From: Cladophialophora immunda
Taxonomy: Eukaryota; Ascomycota; Eurotiomycetes; Chaetothyriales; Herpotrichiellaceae
Reading direction: 5' to 3'
Length of the DNA stretch: 64,000 nucleotides
Assembly (NCBI RefSeq): GCF_000835495.1
Contig: NW_015622541.1
Span: 2,170,001 to 2,234,000, forward strand
Position numbers and translations under genes: made by a program. This document shows positions 11,202 through 23,127 of the stretch, piece after piece; position 1 is the stretch's first letter; every line of letters begins with the position of its first letter. The notes below the pieces were generated by a model that saw only the letters and a program-made list of their open reading frames with translations, was not told where the DNA came from and did no database searches.

Positions 11202-12695
11202 TTACTTCCGTCCTTGTCCCTGCCCCCGGCTTTGGCCCTGTCCTTGGGTTCTCCTGGGTCGACCCTTGGTGCCTGCCTTGGTCTTCTCCTCGTATAATTT
11301 GTCGGCTCCAAAGCACGCGTCGCTTAGCCTCAGATAGCTCACAACACCCATGTCCACCACCGCAAGCAACACGTTCCGTCGTCCATGTTTGAGCCTCGCC
11401 TCTAGCCTGCCCGCCTGCGCTTTGGAAAGAGAATCCTCAGGCTGACTGTCGAGGAGAGGGCCGATTTCTGACAACGACGGAATTGACGGCGTCGACCGTG
11501 CATCGACCACGCAGATTCGATAGTCCTCTGGAGGCGGAGAGGTCTTCTTGTAGGTGGCGGAGACGTTGGGTTTCCAGACGTGAAAGTGGATGCGGTAAGG
11601 GGCTTGGGGCGCCCGGGGTCTCGGAGAGGACACAGAATCCGAGAGCTCAGTTGTGTTGGCGCTAGAGGGCTCGTGGTACGGGATCAACGCCAACGCACGG
11701 AATATATCAGCGTAGTTCCTGTACAGGCCCGGAGCGACCAGGGGCCCCAGTGAAGAACAGTACGATCCTTGATGAGGTTGGAAGAGCCACGATACCAATT
11801 TGTGGACCAGAGATGCGACTGTCCCTGGAGATTGAGATCTGCCGGATGCTGGTGTTGACGGTGCAAGCGGTGAAATGAGGGGGCTGAGGCCATGGTGGCC
11901 GTGCCCGTTCGCTTGAGGGAGATCTGTATCGTTCCAAGTTGGCGCCCGTTGGACAATGTATCCCGCTCTCTTGAGCCCTGAGTAAACCGTATATCGCTCC
12001 AAGGTCAAGCCATCTTTGCCGATGAAGCTGGCGTAGGCGCCTTGAAGACTCATTGGGAGTTCGCCTAGGGAAGGTTCCACACTTGGATTCGTTGCAACAT
12101 CAACCTCCTTCTCTGGTTCAAGAGTCCGCGGCTCTTGAGCATCAGGATCTTCTTCCGAGGCGGGAATGCTGTAGGCTCTATCCTCACTCCCACTTGGTGT
12201 ACCATCGCCATCCTCAGTCTTGACATCTGGCCATCGGATATCGAGATTTCCTCTTTCTAGCAGAAACAGAGCCTCTTCAGGCAACAGCCAAACCCAATTA
12301 TTCCTGTCTGCTTGGCCCATCACCTTCAAGTGCGGGCTCTTGAATTTGTACACCACCACGCACCGGCCATGTCTCCCTTCTGACCCGTCGCCGTCCCATC
12401 TCCAGTCGTCTTCGTTTGGGAGATACTGTCCCACGACGTGGTTCTTGCCCGTTTGTATGCGCACCGCGCTGAGGGCGGTGTGCATTGCCAGGCGAGAAGC
12501 ATCGAGGGCCGAGGCCTGCGATCGCGTGGGATTCGGTTCGAAGTCCTTTGTACCGCGCTTGGGGACTATGGCTTGCCCGGTCTTTGACGAGGACGTCAAC
12601 TGGCTGAGGAAGCGGAAATCTTGGGTTTCGTCTTCGAGGTCGTCGGGACCAGACACGGAGGTTGGAGGGATGACATCCTCATCCGCGTCCGCCAT
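11202..12695 (-). CDS. sen54: Sen54, tRNA-splicing endonuclease structural subunit
   Basis: Non-catalytic subunit of the Sen2-Sen15-Sen34-Sen54 complex that cuts introns from pre-tRNAs. Single exon, 497 aa from the start MADADEDVIPP; an in-frame Met 24 codons upstream is possible. The Sen54 N-terminal domain spans about residues 55-165 (ALDASRLAMHTALS, YLPNEDDW, LLPEEALFLLERG, LDIRW). It continues with LQGAYASFIGKDGLTLERY and VYSGLKRAGYIVQRAP. An endonuclease-like C-terminal region ends in a basic GQ/GR-rich tail. The middle is low-complexity and acidic. Confidence 0.9.
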   Translation of the reverse strand: MADADEDVIPPTSVSGPDDLEDETQDFRFLSQLTSSSKTGQAIVPKRGTKDFEPNPTRSQASALDASRLAMHTALSAVRIQTGKNHVVGQYLPNEDDWRWDGDGSEGRHGRCVVVYKFKSPHLKVMGQADRNNWVWLLPEEALFLLERGNLDIRWPDVKTEDGDGTPSGSEDRAYSIPASEEDPDAQEPRTLEPEKEVDVATNPSVEPSLGELPMSLQGAYASFIGKDGLTLERYTVYSGLKRAGYIVQRAPTWNDTDLPQANGHGHHGLSPLISPLAPSTPASGRSQSPGTVASLVHKLVSWLFQPHQGSYCSSLGPLVAPGLYRNYADIFRALALIPYHEPSSANTTELSDSVSSPRPRAPQAPYRIHFHVWKPNVSATYKKTSPPPEDYRICVVDARSTPSIPSLSEIGPLLDSQPEDSLSKAQAGRLEARLKHGRRNVLLAVVDMGVVSYLRLSDACFGADKLYEEKTKAGTKGRPRRTQGQGQSRGQGQGRK

Positions 12696-13374
12696 GGTGC
12701 GGAGGGTGTACGGTCCCCGTACGTTACTCGGAGATTCACAGATTGCGGACTTTCTACCTGGAATCACGATGCAGATTCATGGGCTGAAGGGCTGAGCTGA
12801 AGCACGTCACAAAAACACGAGTCATTTACCCGCAGCGTCGCGAGTCAAGCGGCGATGGCCTTGGCGAGAACGAGCAGCTTTCTCTCGCTTTTCTCTATCA
12901 TGTACGAGGTAGCTCCCTTCACAGCTTTCGCCTTCGATGTTTGCACGATCGATTATTGATCGATCTATCAGGAGTTGTATTTCCTATGTGCCTCGAAAGT
13001 CAAGAAACCCGTTGCGATGGCTATCTCTGTCCCAGGAGCATTCCCTCTGTGCAAGAGCCTCCCGACCGCTGAATGTGGGCCGCGGAACTGATGGTGCTAC
13101 GGGAATCTGGATTCCTTGAGAATTCTAGCCTCGAAGTATGAGTGCTGCCAGTATTTTCTAGATCTACTTATAGGAGCAGGTTATTCCGAAGTCTCTTTCG
13201 TCGTCCAAAACTTCAACGTCGGAGCTCGTGTCTCGAAAGGGAAATTAGCGGCGAATGATACTCCAAATCGCCCTACCTACGACTCTTCAGACATGTCAGG
13301 GCATATAAACATGCACCTACCCCGTGAACATGGAGTTCCCCAGTCTCCAGATCTTCCCACTGCTCTGTCGCATC
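12696..13374. other. Divergent intergenic region sen54 / Dabb-GFA gene
   Basis: 679 nt with no supported gene. It marks the border between the housekeeping block and the accessory block. An upstream ATG at 13330 in frame with the next gene could extend that protein by 15 residues. Confidence 0.5.
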
Positions 13375-14239
13375 ATGGCGGTGTCCGACCAACATCGGGT
13401 TACTCATATTGTTCTGTTTCGTTATCACCCCTCAGTGCCATGGACCGAACTGGAGCACCACTTCGCCGACTTGGCCAAACTGAAATCAACATGTCTCAAG
13501 CCCGCTGTTACAGGGAAACCATATATGTTGTCGATGTCCATGGGCAAAAACACCAGCTGGGAAAATTTCGGAAAGGGAATGACGCACTGTATCGTCCTGG
13601 AATTTGCCAGTCTCGAGGACAGAGACTTTTATTTGCTGGAGGACCCAGTGCATCGCGCTTTTAGCGTAAATGCTGCCCCTTTGATCGAGGACTCGGTGGT
13701 TGTTGGTAGGTCCATACGAACTTCCTTCATGGACTAATGGGTCTATATTGACATTTTGCCCTATCGAAGATTTCGTGGACGGATCATTACTCGGCCCTTC
13801 GCCCCAACCCCAATCGGACAGCGTCAACTACAAGTCATACCGAGGTGCATGTCAATGCGGGTTGATCGACTTCTGCATGAGATCACCCACCGGAAAGCCA
13901 CCCGCCCATGTCATTTGCCATTGCGACACATGCAAAAAGATCTCTGGAGCACCCTACACATGCAACTACATCATCCCTATCGACGATTTGGTCATCTCTC
14001 AGGGCCGTGAACGCCTCAGGGTCTATGAATATCAAGGGGCGAGTGGCAAGAACGTGTCATGTTACTACTGCGACAAGTGCACGAGTCACATCTACCATGT
14101 GCAGCAGCGCGATCCAAGCAAAGCGATTGTGCGGACTTTGCTTCTTGAGTGTGGGAACGTCATGGGTGCAAGCGGGGAGATTTTCAGCGAAGGGGCGCTG
14201 GGATGGGCTCGAGACTTGCGAGCCGCTCTGCAGACTTGA
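13375..14239 (+). CDS. Dabb (stress-responsive A/B barrel) - GFA domain fusion protein
   Basis: Exon 1 is 13375-13705, a 64-nt intron follows (donor GTAGGT, acceptor CGAAG), and exon 2 is 13770-14239; 266 aa. Residues 1-115 form a Dabb ferredoxin-like barrel (VTHIVLFRY, CIVLEFASLEDRDFYL, DPVHRAF). The splice yields VVVDFVDG, the normal end strand of Dabb proteins, and runs straight on into a CENP-V/GFA domain. That domain carries the zinc ligands: CQCG, CHCDTCKK and CYYCDKC. GFA proteins bind zinc and some act on glutathione-formaldehyde adducts; Dabb proteins include small cyclases and stress proteins of unclear activity. Substrate unknown. If transcripts do not join the exons, these are two tandem genes. 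Confidence 0.75.
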
Positions 14240-14692
14240 AGGAGGCCAGGGGGACGCAGTCAAGAAACTCGGGAAAGGCCAGCCCCTATGGCTGCAAACA
14301 GAAACGGTCTATGATGGTGCGACTGGCGGCTGCTGTGCGTATACAGAGACATGATCCAGAGCAATGGTATTTGCTGGACTACATTCAGAAAAGATCTCCA
14401 CGTTTTGGGAGATATTTTCGAGGCCAATTTGCATGGAATCGAATCAAAAGCGTTCTAACTGTAAGTTTACCGCTTACTACATTGACATATCTCCAGAATC
14501 TTTTGTTCTAAAGAGGGCAACGCATTCGGAGACTGTGGGATACAATTGTGCCCAGGAATCCATTTGGGCCACCTTCCAACCTCCCCATTGCCACTGGTAC
14601 TGGGAAAGCTGCTCTTTGCAGTTTACATTCTGCTCGCCCTCTGGTATTCTTCTCGACCCTGGTCCGAAATGACGAAGTGAACAAGTTCAAAG
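14240..14692. other. Convergent intergenic region
   Basis: 453 nt between two stop codons; no gene seen. Confidence 0.55.
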
Positions 14693-16194
14693 TCACCTCT
14701 CTGCCACTCCTGGGCTGACCGCCCGGTACTCACGTCTACACACCCTTTCGCTCAGGTCTTTCAAGACGAAGGCCGCATACTTGCAATCCTCTAGATCAAG
14801 ATATACCGTGGCGGACAGGCGGGCCCACCAGGCGCCTCGATAGAACAGCAAAAAGAAGAAAGTCCCATATCTTTCCACAAACTCTTTGTTCATGAATTCG
14901 ATGATGGCCGAGGCGTCTCCTGCGGGCACATCGTATCCAGCCCCCTGCCCAACGGATATGGGCAGTCGAACGTGCGCAAAGAAAACTCGATGCGTCTCCG
15001 GGATGTCGAAAGTATCTGTCCCCAGAGTTTCAACCAGGATCTCTTCCGCTTTCTTCGCAAGAGAGGTGCAATATGCTCGAGCAGCTGCTTCGCCGCCACA
15101 GACCTCGTTGCGAAAACGAATTGCCTCCTCGATGCAACAGTAAGCGGCTCCGTCAATGGTGCCAAAGTACTCAAACTGCTTTACCATTGGGTTTGTCTCG
15201 TCCGAGGTGGGCATCGGGTCATGTATTGTGCTGGTTCGTTGTGGCTGAAACCCATGCGATGTCGGGAGCGTCGTGTGAATCAAGTGCTGGTTCCTTTTCG
15301 GCACGAAGAAGGCCGCGACTGACCGGGGCACGAAAAGCCACTTGTGGCAGTTGGTTACCAGGAAATCCGGGTCCAGCTCGGTGAGGTCGAGAGCAATATG
15401 GCCCACTCCATGCGCCGCATCTACCAGGCTTAGCACACCTTCTTGACGACACAGCTGCACTAGCCTCTCAAATGGCACCCGCAGCCCAGGCATGCTGACA
15501 ATCGAGTCGAAGATGCCCAACCGAACTCGTCCTTTCCCAGCTTGCTCACACTTGAGCTTTTCTTCCGTCAATGTCTTGCGGAAGAGCTCTACGATCTTAT
15601 CGTCGCTCTGAGGCAAATCCAACTCGACTCTCACGCTCTCCGCCGGGGTTGTCTCGACGATATACTCAATGGTCTTCTCCAATGCCCCATAGACGCCAGA
15701 GGTATAGACGATCTTGTCTCCTTCCTCCCATCGCAGGTTCTGCAGTACCGTGTTCGTGGCGGTCGTGACATTGGAGCACAGAACCAGTTCGTCGACGGGA
15801 CAATGAAGCATTTCCGCGAGCAGAGCTCGGCTCTTCCGCAGCAGTCGTGGGTAGGTGTAGCGGATGAACTTGTCGGGTTCCGCCTCTGCTGCTTCTTGAT
15901 AGTGGCGTAGGGCTTTCTGGACCGTGCTAGGATAGCCGCCAAAGGAACCTACAACAAACTCAACTGTCAGGAGGGGGAAAAATGGTGGACCGGAGGTGTC
16001 TCCAGGGCCAAGGGGAAATAGACAATACCGTGATTCAGATTGGTGTAATCCTTTGCGAACAGGAAGTATTTGTCCCTCATCGGTTTGCCAAATTCGGTTC
16101 GAGCAAGGTTGTCGTGGGCGCCCTCGCCATTGCAGGCAGCTAAGACTGCCGGCTTCATGGTGAGCTTGTCCATGTTCTCACCCATGTTTAGCAT
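14693..16194 (-). CDS. Class V PLP-dependent aminotransferase family, Egt2/isopenicillin-epimerase-like
   Basis: PLP enzyme of the cysteine-desulfurase/sulfoxide-lyase fold. Exon 1 is 16194-16029, an 80-nt intron follows, and exon 2 is 15948-14693; 473 aa. The splice restores NLNHGSFGGYP, the family's N-terminal signature. Other features are NVTTATNTVL (phosphate-binding), VDAAHGVGH with the PLP-contacting Asp, and TNCHKWLF with the Schiff-base Lys. LPTSHGF and FWARLSA-like WWARLSATVYL follow near the end. Length and motifs are closest to fungal hercynylcysteine sulfoxide lyase-like proteins (ergothioneine pathway). The rest of that pathway is not in the window, so the exact reaction is open. 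Confidence 0.8.
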
Positions 16195-17016
16195 GTTTAG
16201 TTTGTTCCAGAGAGGGAGGTTTTGAGGACTAAAAGATCCTATAGATGTTCTTCCTACCTCCTGGAGAGGACAATGTTCGTAACAACCGAAAGCTCGCCTG
16301 TGAAGTAGAATATCATGAACAAAGAACCCTGTGCATCTACATAAGAGAAGGCCAGACAGAGAGTCACCAGCGAATAATGTCGAATAGGAACGATGTCATC
16401 CTATAATATGACCAATCGTATCCCCAAAAATGCTCTGGGCTATACGCAGTGGGAACGCGTGACTGACCAATACGCACCCTCTGAATACGCAGATGATGAG
16501 CTCTCGACCTCCCTGAGAGGAATCGTGCCTCCTCCTCCTGTCGAGTCAGGTGTAGGGCAAAAAAGCATGCAGAACCATTCTGGAGGCCCGGCTGGTCAGG
16601 ATTTCGGCAAGGAAAGTGAACGAGAGGTTCTCTCCAATCCAAGATATTCGTTGCAGGTCGTTGAACCTCGAGGCGTGCAAAGTAGCAGAGAATGGCTTAA
16701 TGGACGTAACTCATGGCAGCCCGTTATCTAGGACTCCAAGCACTGCGCAGTCTTTGGGCTCCTGAGATACTATGCATACTAACCGACGTCCGGAGTCTAC
16801 GATGGGATCAAGAGTACTTGAGATCACCAGCTTCAGCTTTTGAGGATTTCCAGGTATTGGAACTGTATCACCTATATACTCTAGAGACGGAGGATATTCG
16901 CCAGCATCATGCAGGATTTAGCGACGTATTTGACTCCCCCAGAATATCGCAAGAGCGTTAGTTACTCTGATGCCCTCGGACCAAAAGATGGAGACTCTCT
17001 CCTATTCTTATTCGTA
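16195..17016. other. Intergenic region upstream of aminotransferase
   Basis: 822 nt; the ORF at 16393-16731 has no recognisable features. Contains the promoter of the aminotransferase and the 3' end of the next SDR. Nothing else supported. Confidence 0.5.
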
Positions 17017-18005
17017 CTACGCGAGTAGTCCTCCATCGACACTGTACACGCATCCAGTGACAAAGCTCGCATCATCTGACAGAAGATATGCAATCAACGT
17101 TGCCACTTCTCTCGGCTGTCCACGTCGCCTGATGCACGCCGTCGTGGTGGGTTGCTGGTGACCTTGTTGCCGCTCCATTCCTACCAGCATTGGCGTTTCA
17201 ATGGCCCCTAACCGGTGGGAAAAAGTGACGAGTGAGCGCTGTAGGAAGCGTGGAAGTTAATTGAGGAGAATCAAGCCGAGTACTGACCAGGTGCGACTGC
17301 ATTCACCCTGATATCAGGACGGTCACGGGCCGCGGTGCGTGTGAGTCCATTCACCGCAAATTTGCTGGCAATGTAGCTACCTTTTCCCGCGACGCCCTGT
17401 AATCCACCTGCGCTGCATGCGTTGACCTAAAAGACGCGAAGAGCGGTGTTATCGACGTTGAAAACCTCTCGTGGCCGCACAATAAAAGGGAGATCTGCGG
17501 GCACATGGTTGAACTTACAATGCTCGCGCCTGCATTCATGATCCTCAACTGTGCTCGCAGGCAGTTGAAAACGCCTTTCGCGTTGACGTCCATGGTCCTA
17601 TTCCAGCCCTCGTCCGTCTCCTCGGAGATCGGAACGTGCCCGCCAACCAAGATACCAGCGACGTTGGCAGCGCCATCTAGCCTCCCGTGCTCGGACACTA
17701 TCTGCTCGATCCACGAATCCACTTGTTTGCCGTCGCGGACATCCACAATCACCGCGGAATGCTTTCTCTCGGTGCCTGGCAGGGCTTTCAGAGCGTCGTC
17801 GAGGCCGGCTTGATTCGTGTCGGCAAGCGAAACGATCGCGCCACGCTCGGCCAGCAGCTTTGCGGTTGCGAGACCAATACCACTTGCTCCGCCGGTGATG
17901 GCGATCTAGAAGAGTATGGACGGTTAGTGCCTACGATCCGATCTTGATTCATGATTCAAAGGAGAAACGGTTCGCGCTCACCACCTTGTTTTCTAAGCTC
18001 GCCAT
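17017..18005 (-). CDS. Short-chain dehydrogenase/reductase A (classical SDR)
   Basis: NAD(P)-dependent oxidoreductase, 246 aa, from exons 18005-17982, 17905-17519, 17426-17288 and 17207-17017. The 24-nt first exon codes MASLENKV, followed by the cofactor loop TGGASGIG. Visible motifs are the NAG-equivalent NVAG, the active-site SYIASK (YxxxK) with the preceding Ser, RVNAVAPG, and the C-terminal SFVTG…VDGG. An intron sits in PG of NAVAPG in phase 1, the same site as in SDR B and SDR E of this window. Substrate unknown. It may be co-regulated with the neighbouring P450. Confidence 0.85.
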
Positions 18006-18661
18006 TGTGGAAACGAGGCTAATGTCCGTTGCAGAAATCGGTGACGAGGCTGAACGAGATCTTGAAACTGGGAGGTGTATAGATTAAGAATGGATCTTCT
18101 TCTTATTTTATAGGTCGCCTTTGACATTGGGATTCAAGTCCCTCAGATCCCGTGCGAATGAGGCTAGCTCCACGACGGGTGTATAAACCTGGTTTCCGGT
18201 TCGGTGCTGATGCAAACCAGTCTGTCCGACGGGTTTCAGTCATAACATCTGCGCCCTCGGATAAGTCAGGATATCAATTCTCATGGTCTCGCTCCATAGA
18301 TCCGTGCCCAGAGGCATGCCTCAATGAAAAAAAACCAGGAAAGATGCACCTTAAGCAGGTGACACGAAGACTTTGCTTGACATGCTGCATTGCAGCTCTC
18401 TTTTTATGCTAGCCTACGGAGACATGAGCAGTGTCAACACCAGCTGCTCCACTTGCTCGAGAGTCTGATTTTCAATGCGAATTCAATAAGACCCCCGTGT
18501 CCTCAACCCTGTAGTTTGACGAGACCCACGACGATCAGTTGCTTGTATCACTCTCGACCTCATTTGCTAACGATCAAATCCAATTGGACCGTCATCTCAG
18601 GCATATGAAATTCCTCACATCACAGAACTTATCACCGTGGTCGGGCTTCAGCTGACTGTTG
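18006..18661. other. Intergenic region between SDR A and P450
   Basis: 656 nt holding the promoter of SDR A and the 3' end of the P450 gene. No gene seen. Confidence 0.55.
18106..18112 (-). promoter_or_regulatory. TATA box of SDR A
   Basis: TATAAAA on the minus strand, about 100 nt upstream of the SDR A start codon at 18005. Confidence 0.5.
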
Positions 18662-20523
18662 CTATTCTTGTAGGACCTCTTTGACCTTGACCTTCACGCT
18701 CCATGGACCATCAGGCCCGTATGGAACCATATAGTCTGCACACCACCGGAGGTCGGCGTCCGTGGTCTCGTGGATTTCAAATTCAAACCGGCGAGCGAAC
18801 AATGCCAACGCCAAGTACAACTCTGAGTAGGCCATGCTGTGAAATTTGGATTAGAAACGCTTCACCCGACGCCTTTGTATCTTGAGAAAGGAAGCAAAAG
18901 ACCCCCCATAGACTCTAGGACTCACTTCATTCCCAGGCATGCCCTACTTCCCCTGGAGAAGGCAATGGCGTATCTTGAGAGCCGTTCCCCTTTCTCGGCG
19001 GCGTCGATCCAGCGATCTGGATTGAACTTCCGAGGTTCCGGGAATATGGAAGGGTTGAGTAAGGTGAATGGATGTGCACTGATCATCGGGGTCTGTTGTT
19101 TTGAGCGCTGTCAATACTTTTGTAGCAGTGTGATTGGATTTTTGAGATGCCACTACTCACCCCGGACGGAATGGCGTAGTCTTTATACATAATAGTCTCG
19201 CGCGCGACGCGGCCGGATCTCATGGTGGAGCCGAGGGCGAGCCGTAGCGACTCCTGCACAACTGCCGTCTAGAGGAATCGCGTCAGTGGCTTGTGGTATT
19301 TCTGTTGGATCACACGACATTCCTGAGTCTCTGGAAATGTATTTTGCCGACTTACCAAGTAGGGCAATTGTTCCAGCTGGGACCAACTGGCCTTGGAAGA
19401 GGGCGTCGGCATAAGTGTCTTGAGCTCTTCCCGCAGCTTCAGCAGCACGTCCCGGTTCTTGAGAAGATGATACGACGCGACGGTGAGGGTGTTGGCCGTG
19501 GTTTCTGTGCCGGCACCCAAAACAATCACTGCTTCCTGCGCGAGCCGGTCCACGGTTCTCTCCTTGGGTGGGAGGCTGGGATCCACGAGTGCATCGAAGA
19601 TGGTAGCCCGTCCCTCTCGCTTACTTTGTTGCTGGATGGTCATTTTGGCGGCTCGTAGAAGCTTCTGTTGTAATTTCACGAAGGCGTATGCGGCGGGATC
19701 CAGGGACTTCACCAGAGACGACGGTAACTTTTGCGTCAGAGACACCAACAACGGGAAGAAGTAGAACAAGTGTCCAAAGTGGCCGAGTCCGGACAGCCCA
19801 TCCTTGAGATCATTGTGAGGCCAGTGATCCTCGAGGTACTTTTCGCTAACACCATAGCAGTAGTGGCTGATCACGTCTGCGGTCAGTCCGGCGTAAGCAT
19901 ATTCCAATTTGACCACAGCGCTAGTCTGCTGCGCCTCCACCAGACGGCCAGCGAGGAGGTCGATTTTCTCCTGCATGATGGGCTCCAGGTTGACCACCGA
20001 GCGCTTGGAAAAGAACGAGCTGAGGACCGACCGGCGGATGCGGTGGTGTTCGTGCGGAACAGTCGCAATCACAGATACCGGGGCTCCGAACTTGGGGACA
20101 AACGTGGGGTCCTTGTCTCGCTTTTTGCTGCTTGGTGCATAGATCTCGTCATAGAAGTCCGGGTCGTTGATGTGAACTTGATGCGGATTGATCCGTACGA
20201 TAGGACCTGAAGAGCAGGCACTTCAGTACATAATTCTGTCGAGTTCATTGAAGAGACAAGCCACTCCACGAACCGTATTTCTCGTGCATCCGTTCGATCT
20301 CAAAAACATACTTGCCACCTTTGATCACATCGTAGTAGAATTCCAGAATATACGAAGCGGCCGCCAGCTTCGGCCCGGGGATATGGCGTATTGGGTGAAG
20401 AAATAGTCGGTAAAAAGTTGTGAGAAGACCGTATACTGAAACAAGAGCCACCAACAGCGCTGCAAGAGTTGTATGATCCATCTCCCGGGCCGCTGCAACG
20501 GCGAACTGTAGTAGATTTCCCAT
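18662..20523 (-). CDS. Cytochrome P450 monooxygenase (1)
   Basis: Membrane-anchored haem monooxygenase, 516 aa, from exons 20523-20274, 20206-19356, 19268-19161, 19092-18926 and 18836-18662. The N-terminal anchor is about residues 18-40, followed by the proline-rich HIPGPKL. Also present are HEHHRIRRS and FFSKRS (typical of fungal CYP58-like families), the I-helix [11 protein letters not shown]-helix ESLR, FNPDRW and the haem loop [11 protein letters not shown] with the axial Cys. The last intron lies just after the haem loop. All catalytic elements are present. Start is Met at 20523; Met at 20481 is an alternative. Substrate unknown. Confidence 0.9.
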
Positions 20524-21070
20524 ACCGGTGGCGAGAACTAGATGACCAGACCCTACGGTGTCGTTTTGCCCAAATCGAATCAGGCCGTGATAAACACAGA
20601 ATTTTGGGTATCTTCTTCTTTTCTGAAGCTCATCCTGCTAATATAGATCATTACTGTGGAGATAGCTCCTCAAAACCGCAATGGCAAATCGGATGCTTGC
20701 TCGTTCAAGTCCGTCTGTGGAGGGACGGCCTGCCAAGAGTCCTGGTACCGGCATGAAATCATTTCAAAAGGAGACGGAGATGCATTTGCCAAACGAAAGC
20801 GAATCTCCATACTCCATACATGAGTTTTCCGGGTCGAAAAGAGCCGCATAATCCGAGGTCTGGGGATATTTGTGCCTTCTCCGAGAGGCCTGATGATCTG
20901 ATGATGTATATATGCAAAAACCTCCAGGTCTGCACGAACGAAGTATTAGTACGCAGGTAGTTCTGCCGTCCCACGCTGTTGTACCCGCCGCTCCTTGTTG
21001 TTCTTCGCTGTTGTTTTATATTTCTTGTGAACCTACCTCAACAACGCAACCAAGTATCTGGAAGCGAACA
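20524..21070. other. Divergent promoter region P450 / SDR B
   Basis: 547 nt shared by two oxidoreductase genes read in opposite directions, which suggests joint regulation. A TTTTATATTT stretch near 21012-21021 lies about 50 nt upstream of the SDR B start. Confidence 0.55.
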
Positions 21071-21893
21071 ATGTCACTCGAATCTCTAAATGGGAAGGTA
21101 ATCGCCATCACTGGCGGTTCATCTGGCATTGGACTTGGGGTGGTCACAAAGCTCCTCAAGATTGGAGCCAAAGTAGCCATCGCGGATCTGAATCGTCCAA
21201 CTGCGGAGGTTCTGGACAGCTTTGGCAAGGCTGACGTCGACTACAAGTTTACAACACTGGATGTATCTGAACGGGAGGCCGTCCACCAGTGGGTCGAGTC
21301 AGTCGTCCGAACTTTCGGCCGTCTCGACGGCATGGTTCCCAACGCCGCGATTTGTCCAGACGAGGAAAACTATTGGGGGGATAAACTCATTCAGCAAATG
21401 ATCGGCGTCAATATCATGGGAGTCTGGCATTGTGCCACCGAAGCCTACATGCAGTTCCAGAAGCAAAACGGTCCTGGCGTGATTGTTGCCACCACCAGCT
21501 GTCAAGGCATGCGGGGAGGTCCCAATGTCCCCGGCTACACAGCCACTAAGCACGCCGTCATCGGGCTGGTGAGGGCATTGGCGGTGGACTGGGCACCTCA
21601 AGGAGTGAGAATAAACGCAGTCGCTCCAGGTAAGAGCTCTTTAGCCTGTTCTACCTTGCTCTTTGCCTGGGATTCTAACCGGCAGTTCGTGTACCGCAGG
21701 AGTCATCGACACTCCACTCCAAAAAGCGAGATCAACTGATCCAGAGCAGCTTGCGTACTTCATGTCAAAGGTACCACTGCGTCGAGTAGGAAAGGCCGAC
21801 GAAGTTGCGGATAGTTTTCTTTTCCTCCTGTCGGACACTTCCACCTACGTGACTGGAACGGTACTATCCTGCGACGGAGGACTGACAATCTAG
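21071..21893 (+). CDS. Short-chain dehydrogenase/reductase B
   Basis: Classical SDR of 250 aa from exons 21071-21629 and 21700-21893. Shows TGGSSGIG, NAA in place of the usual NAG, the catalytic Ser region TTSCQG, YTATK (YxxxK), INAVAPG split by the phase-1 intron, and a C-terminal STYVTG…CDGG. It is a paralogue of SDR E at 51836-52684: the first exon is exactly 559 nt in both and the segments VHQWVES and GRLD-MVPNA are shared. Divergent from the P450. Confidence 0.87.
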
Positions 21894-23127
21894 ATGAAGA
21901 AGTCACACTGAACAAAGGTTACAATCAAAATGTTCTTGGGTTCAGGCCCGCAGCTGTCGTCACCGACTTCTTTCCAGCACCGTGCAGATGCTTGAACGTG
22001 AGATCCAAATGCTTCTGTGTTTCCACTCTGACTGTCCTGGTAAATACTCGAGATCAACAGGGAAATAAGAGCTCTCGTTCACAGGCCTGCACAGAAAGAT
22101 AAATTGCTCGGTAATATGCCTCTGGACTCGAGCCACTCGACGCGTTCAATCTCTCTGGTACCTTTCGCGGTCAACATTATACCACAAGTCATTGGTGAGA
22201 CTGGGTCTAAGGAATTCAATGGTTCGTAGCACGGATCGGTGAACGGCTTCTCCACAATATAACATGAGATCTAATTCAAAGCGTTATGTAACGAATAGAA
22301 GGTCGTGAAGACAGGTACATTCAAGTCGAACCGTCAGATAATTGCACCGCGATCTTGCCATATCTCGCACGTCGAATAACCTGGCGACCATCGCAAGAAG
22401 AAATGCGATGGAGCTTTCGTAGAAATGAGCTGCCCAATAGGAACACCAAGTTTTATCCGGCCGGTCCGATATGGTTAGTGCGAAGAGACATCCGGACGCT
22501 TTGGGAATTCGGGCTGATCATTCGCTTCTCGCACTGCGTCCCGTAGCATCATGCCCATCTATTGGTCCAGTCGGCCTCCCTGATAGTTATGTTTTGCATG
22601 GGGCCAGAAGCAGGAGATCCGATTTGCAACATAGGAAAATACTCATTTTCTACCACGGCTGAGGGTGGCACATCATTAAGTGCTACCAGGATTCGAGTGG
22701 ATCTTTGAGCATTACTTATGCAACAAGGGCGGAAGGAGTTGAGGATGATGGCTTAGCACTTGGCCGGAATGCTGTCAACTGTCCTGTTGACACTCTCCAC
22801 GCGTCAAAGTATTGCAACATGGGATGCTGGAAGGTCTCACCCCAGCCAGGTAGCATTAATTCATGATTTGCAATGGCTATATTCAATATTTCAAAGCATC
22901 CCCCGCTGACCCCAGGGGACTCCTGACAAATCCCGATGCCTTCTGACATATGATCCGGCCGGGTGAACAAAGGCTGAAAGTTATATGAACCACATCTTGA
23001 AGTGTCCTATTTCCAGATCAAGTGTAAGAAGACGTCGAAACAAGATTGGAAATTCGTTCATCGTCACGCCCATTCTGGCACACCGACTCCTCATTTCGTC
23101 CCAGGCAGATACCACGATAGCGCGACA
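21894..23127. other. 1.2-kb intergenic region
   Basis: No gene supported. ORFs at 22355-22662 and 22716-22970 lack family signals and splice logic. It could be decayed sequence or an extended regulatory region for the aldo-keto reductase. Confidence 0.5.

Noticed and set aside
13330..13374. Upstream ATG extending the Dabb-GFA protein
   Set aside because: The extra residues are not typical of Dabb proteins, which begin just before VTHIVLF; kept only as an alternative start.
16393..16731. 112-codon ORF in the gap before SDR A
   Set aside because: No similarity to any family I can recognise, no splice extension, and composition like non-coding sequence.
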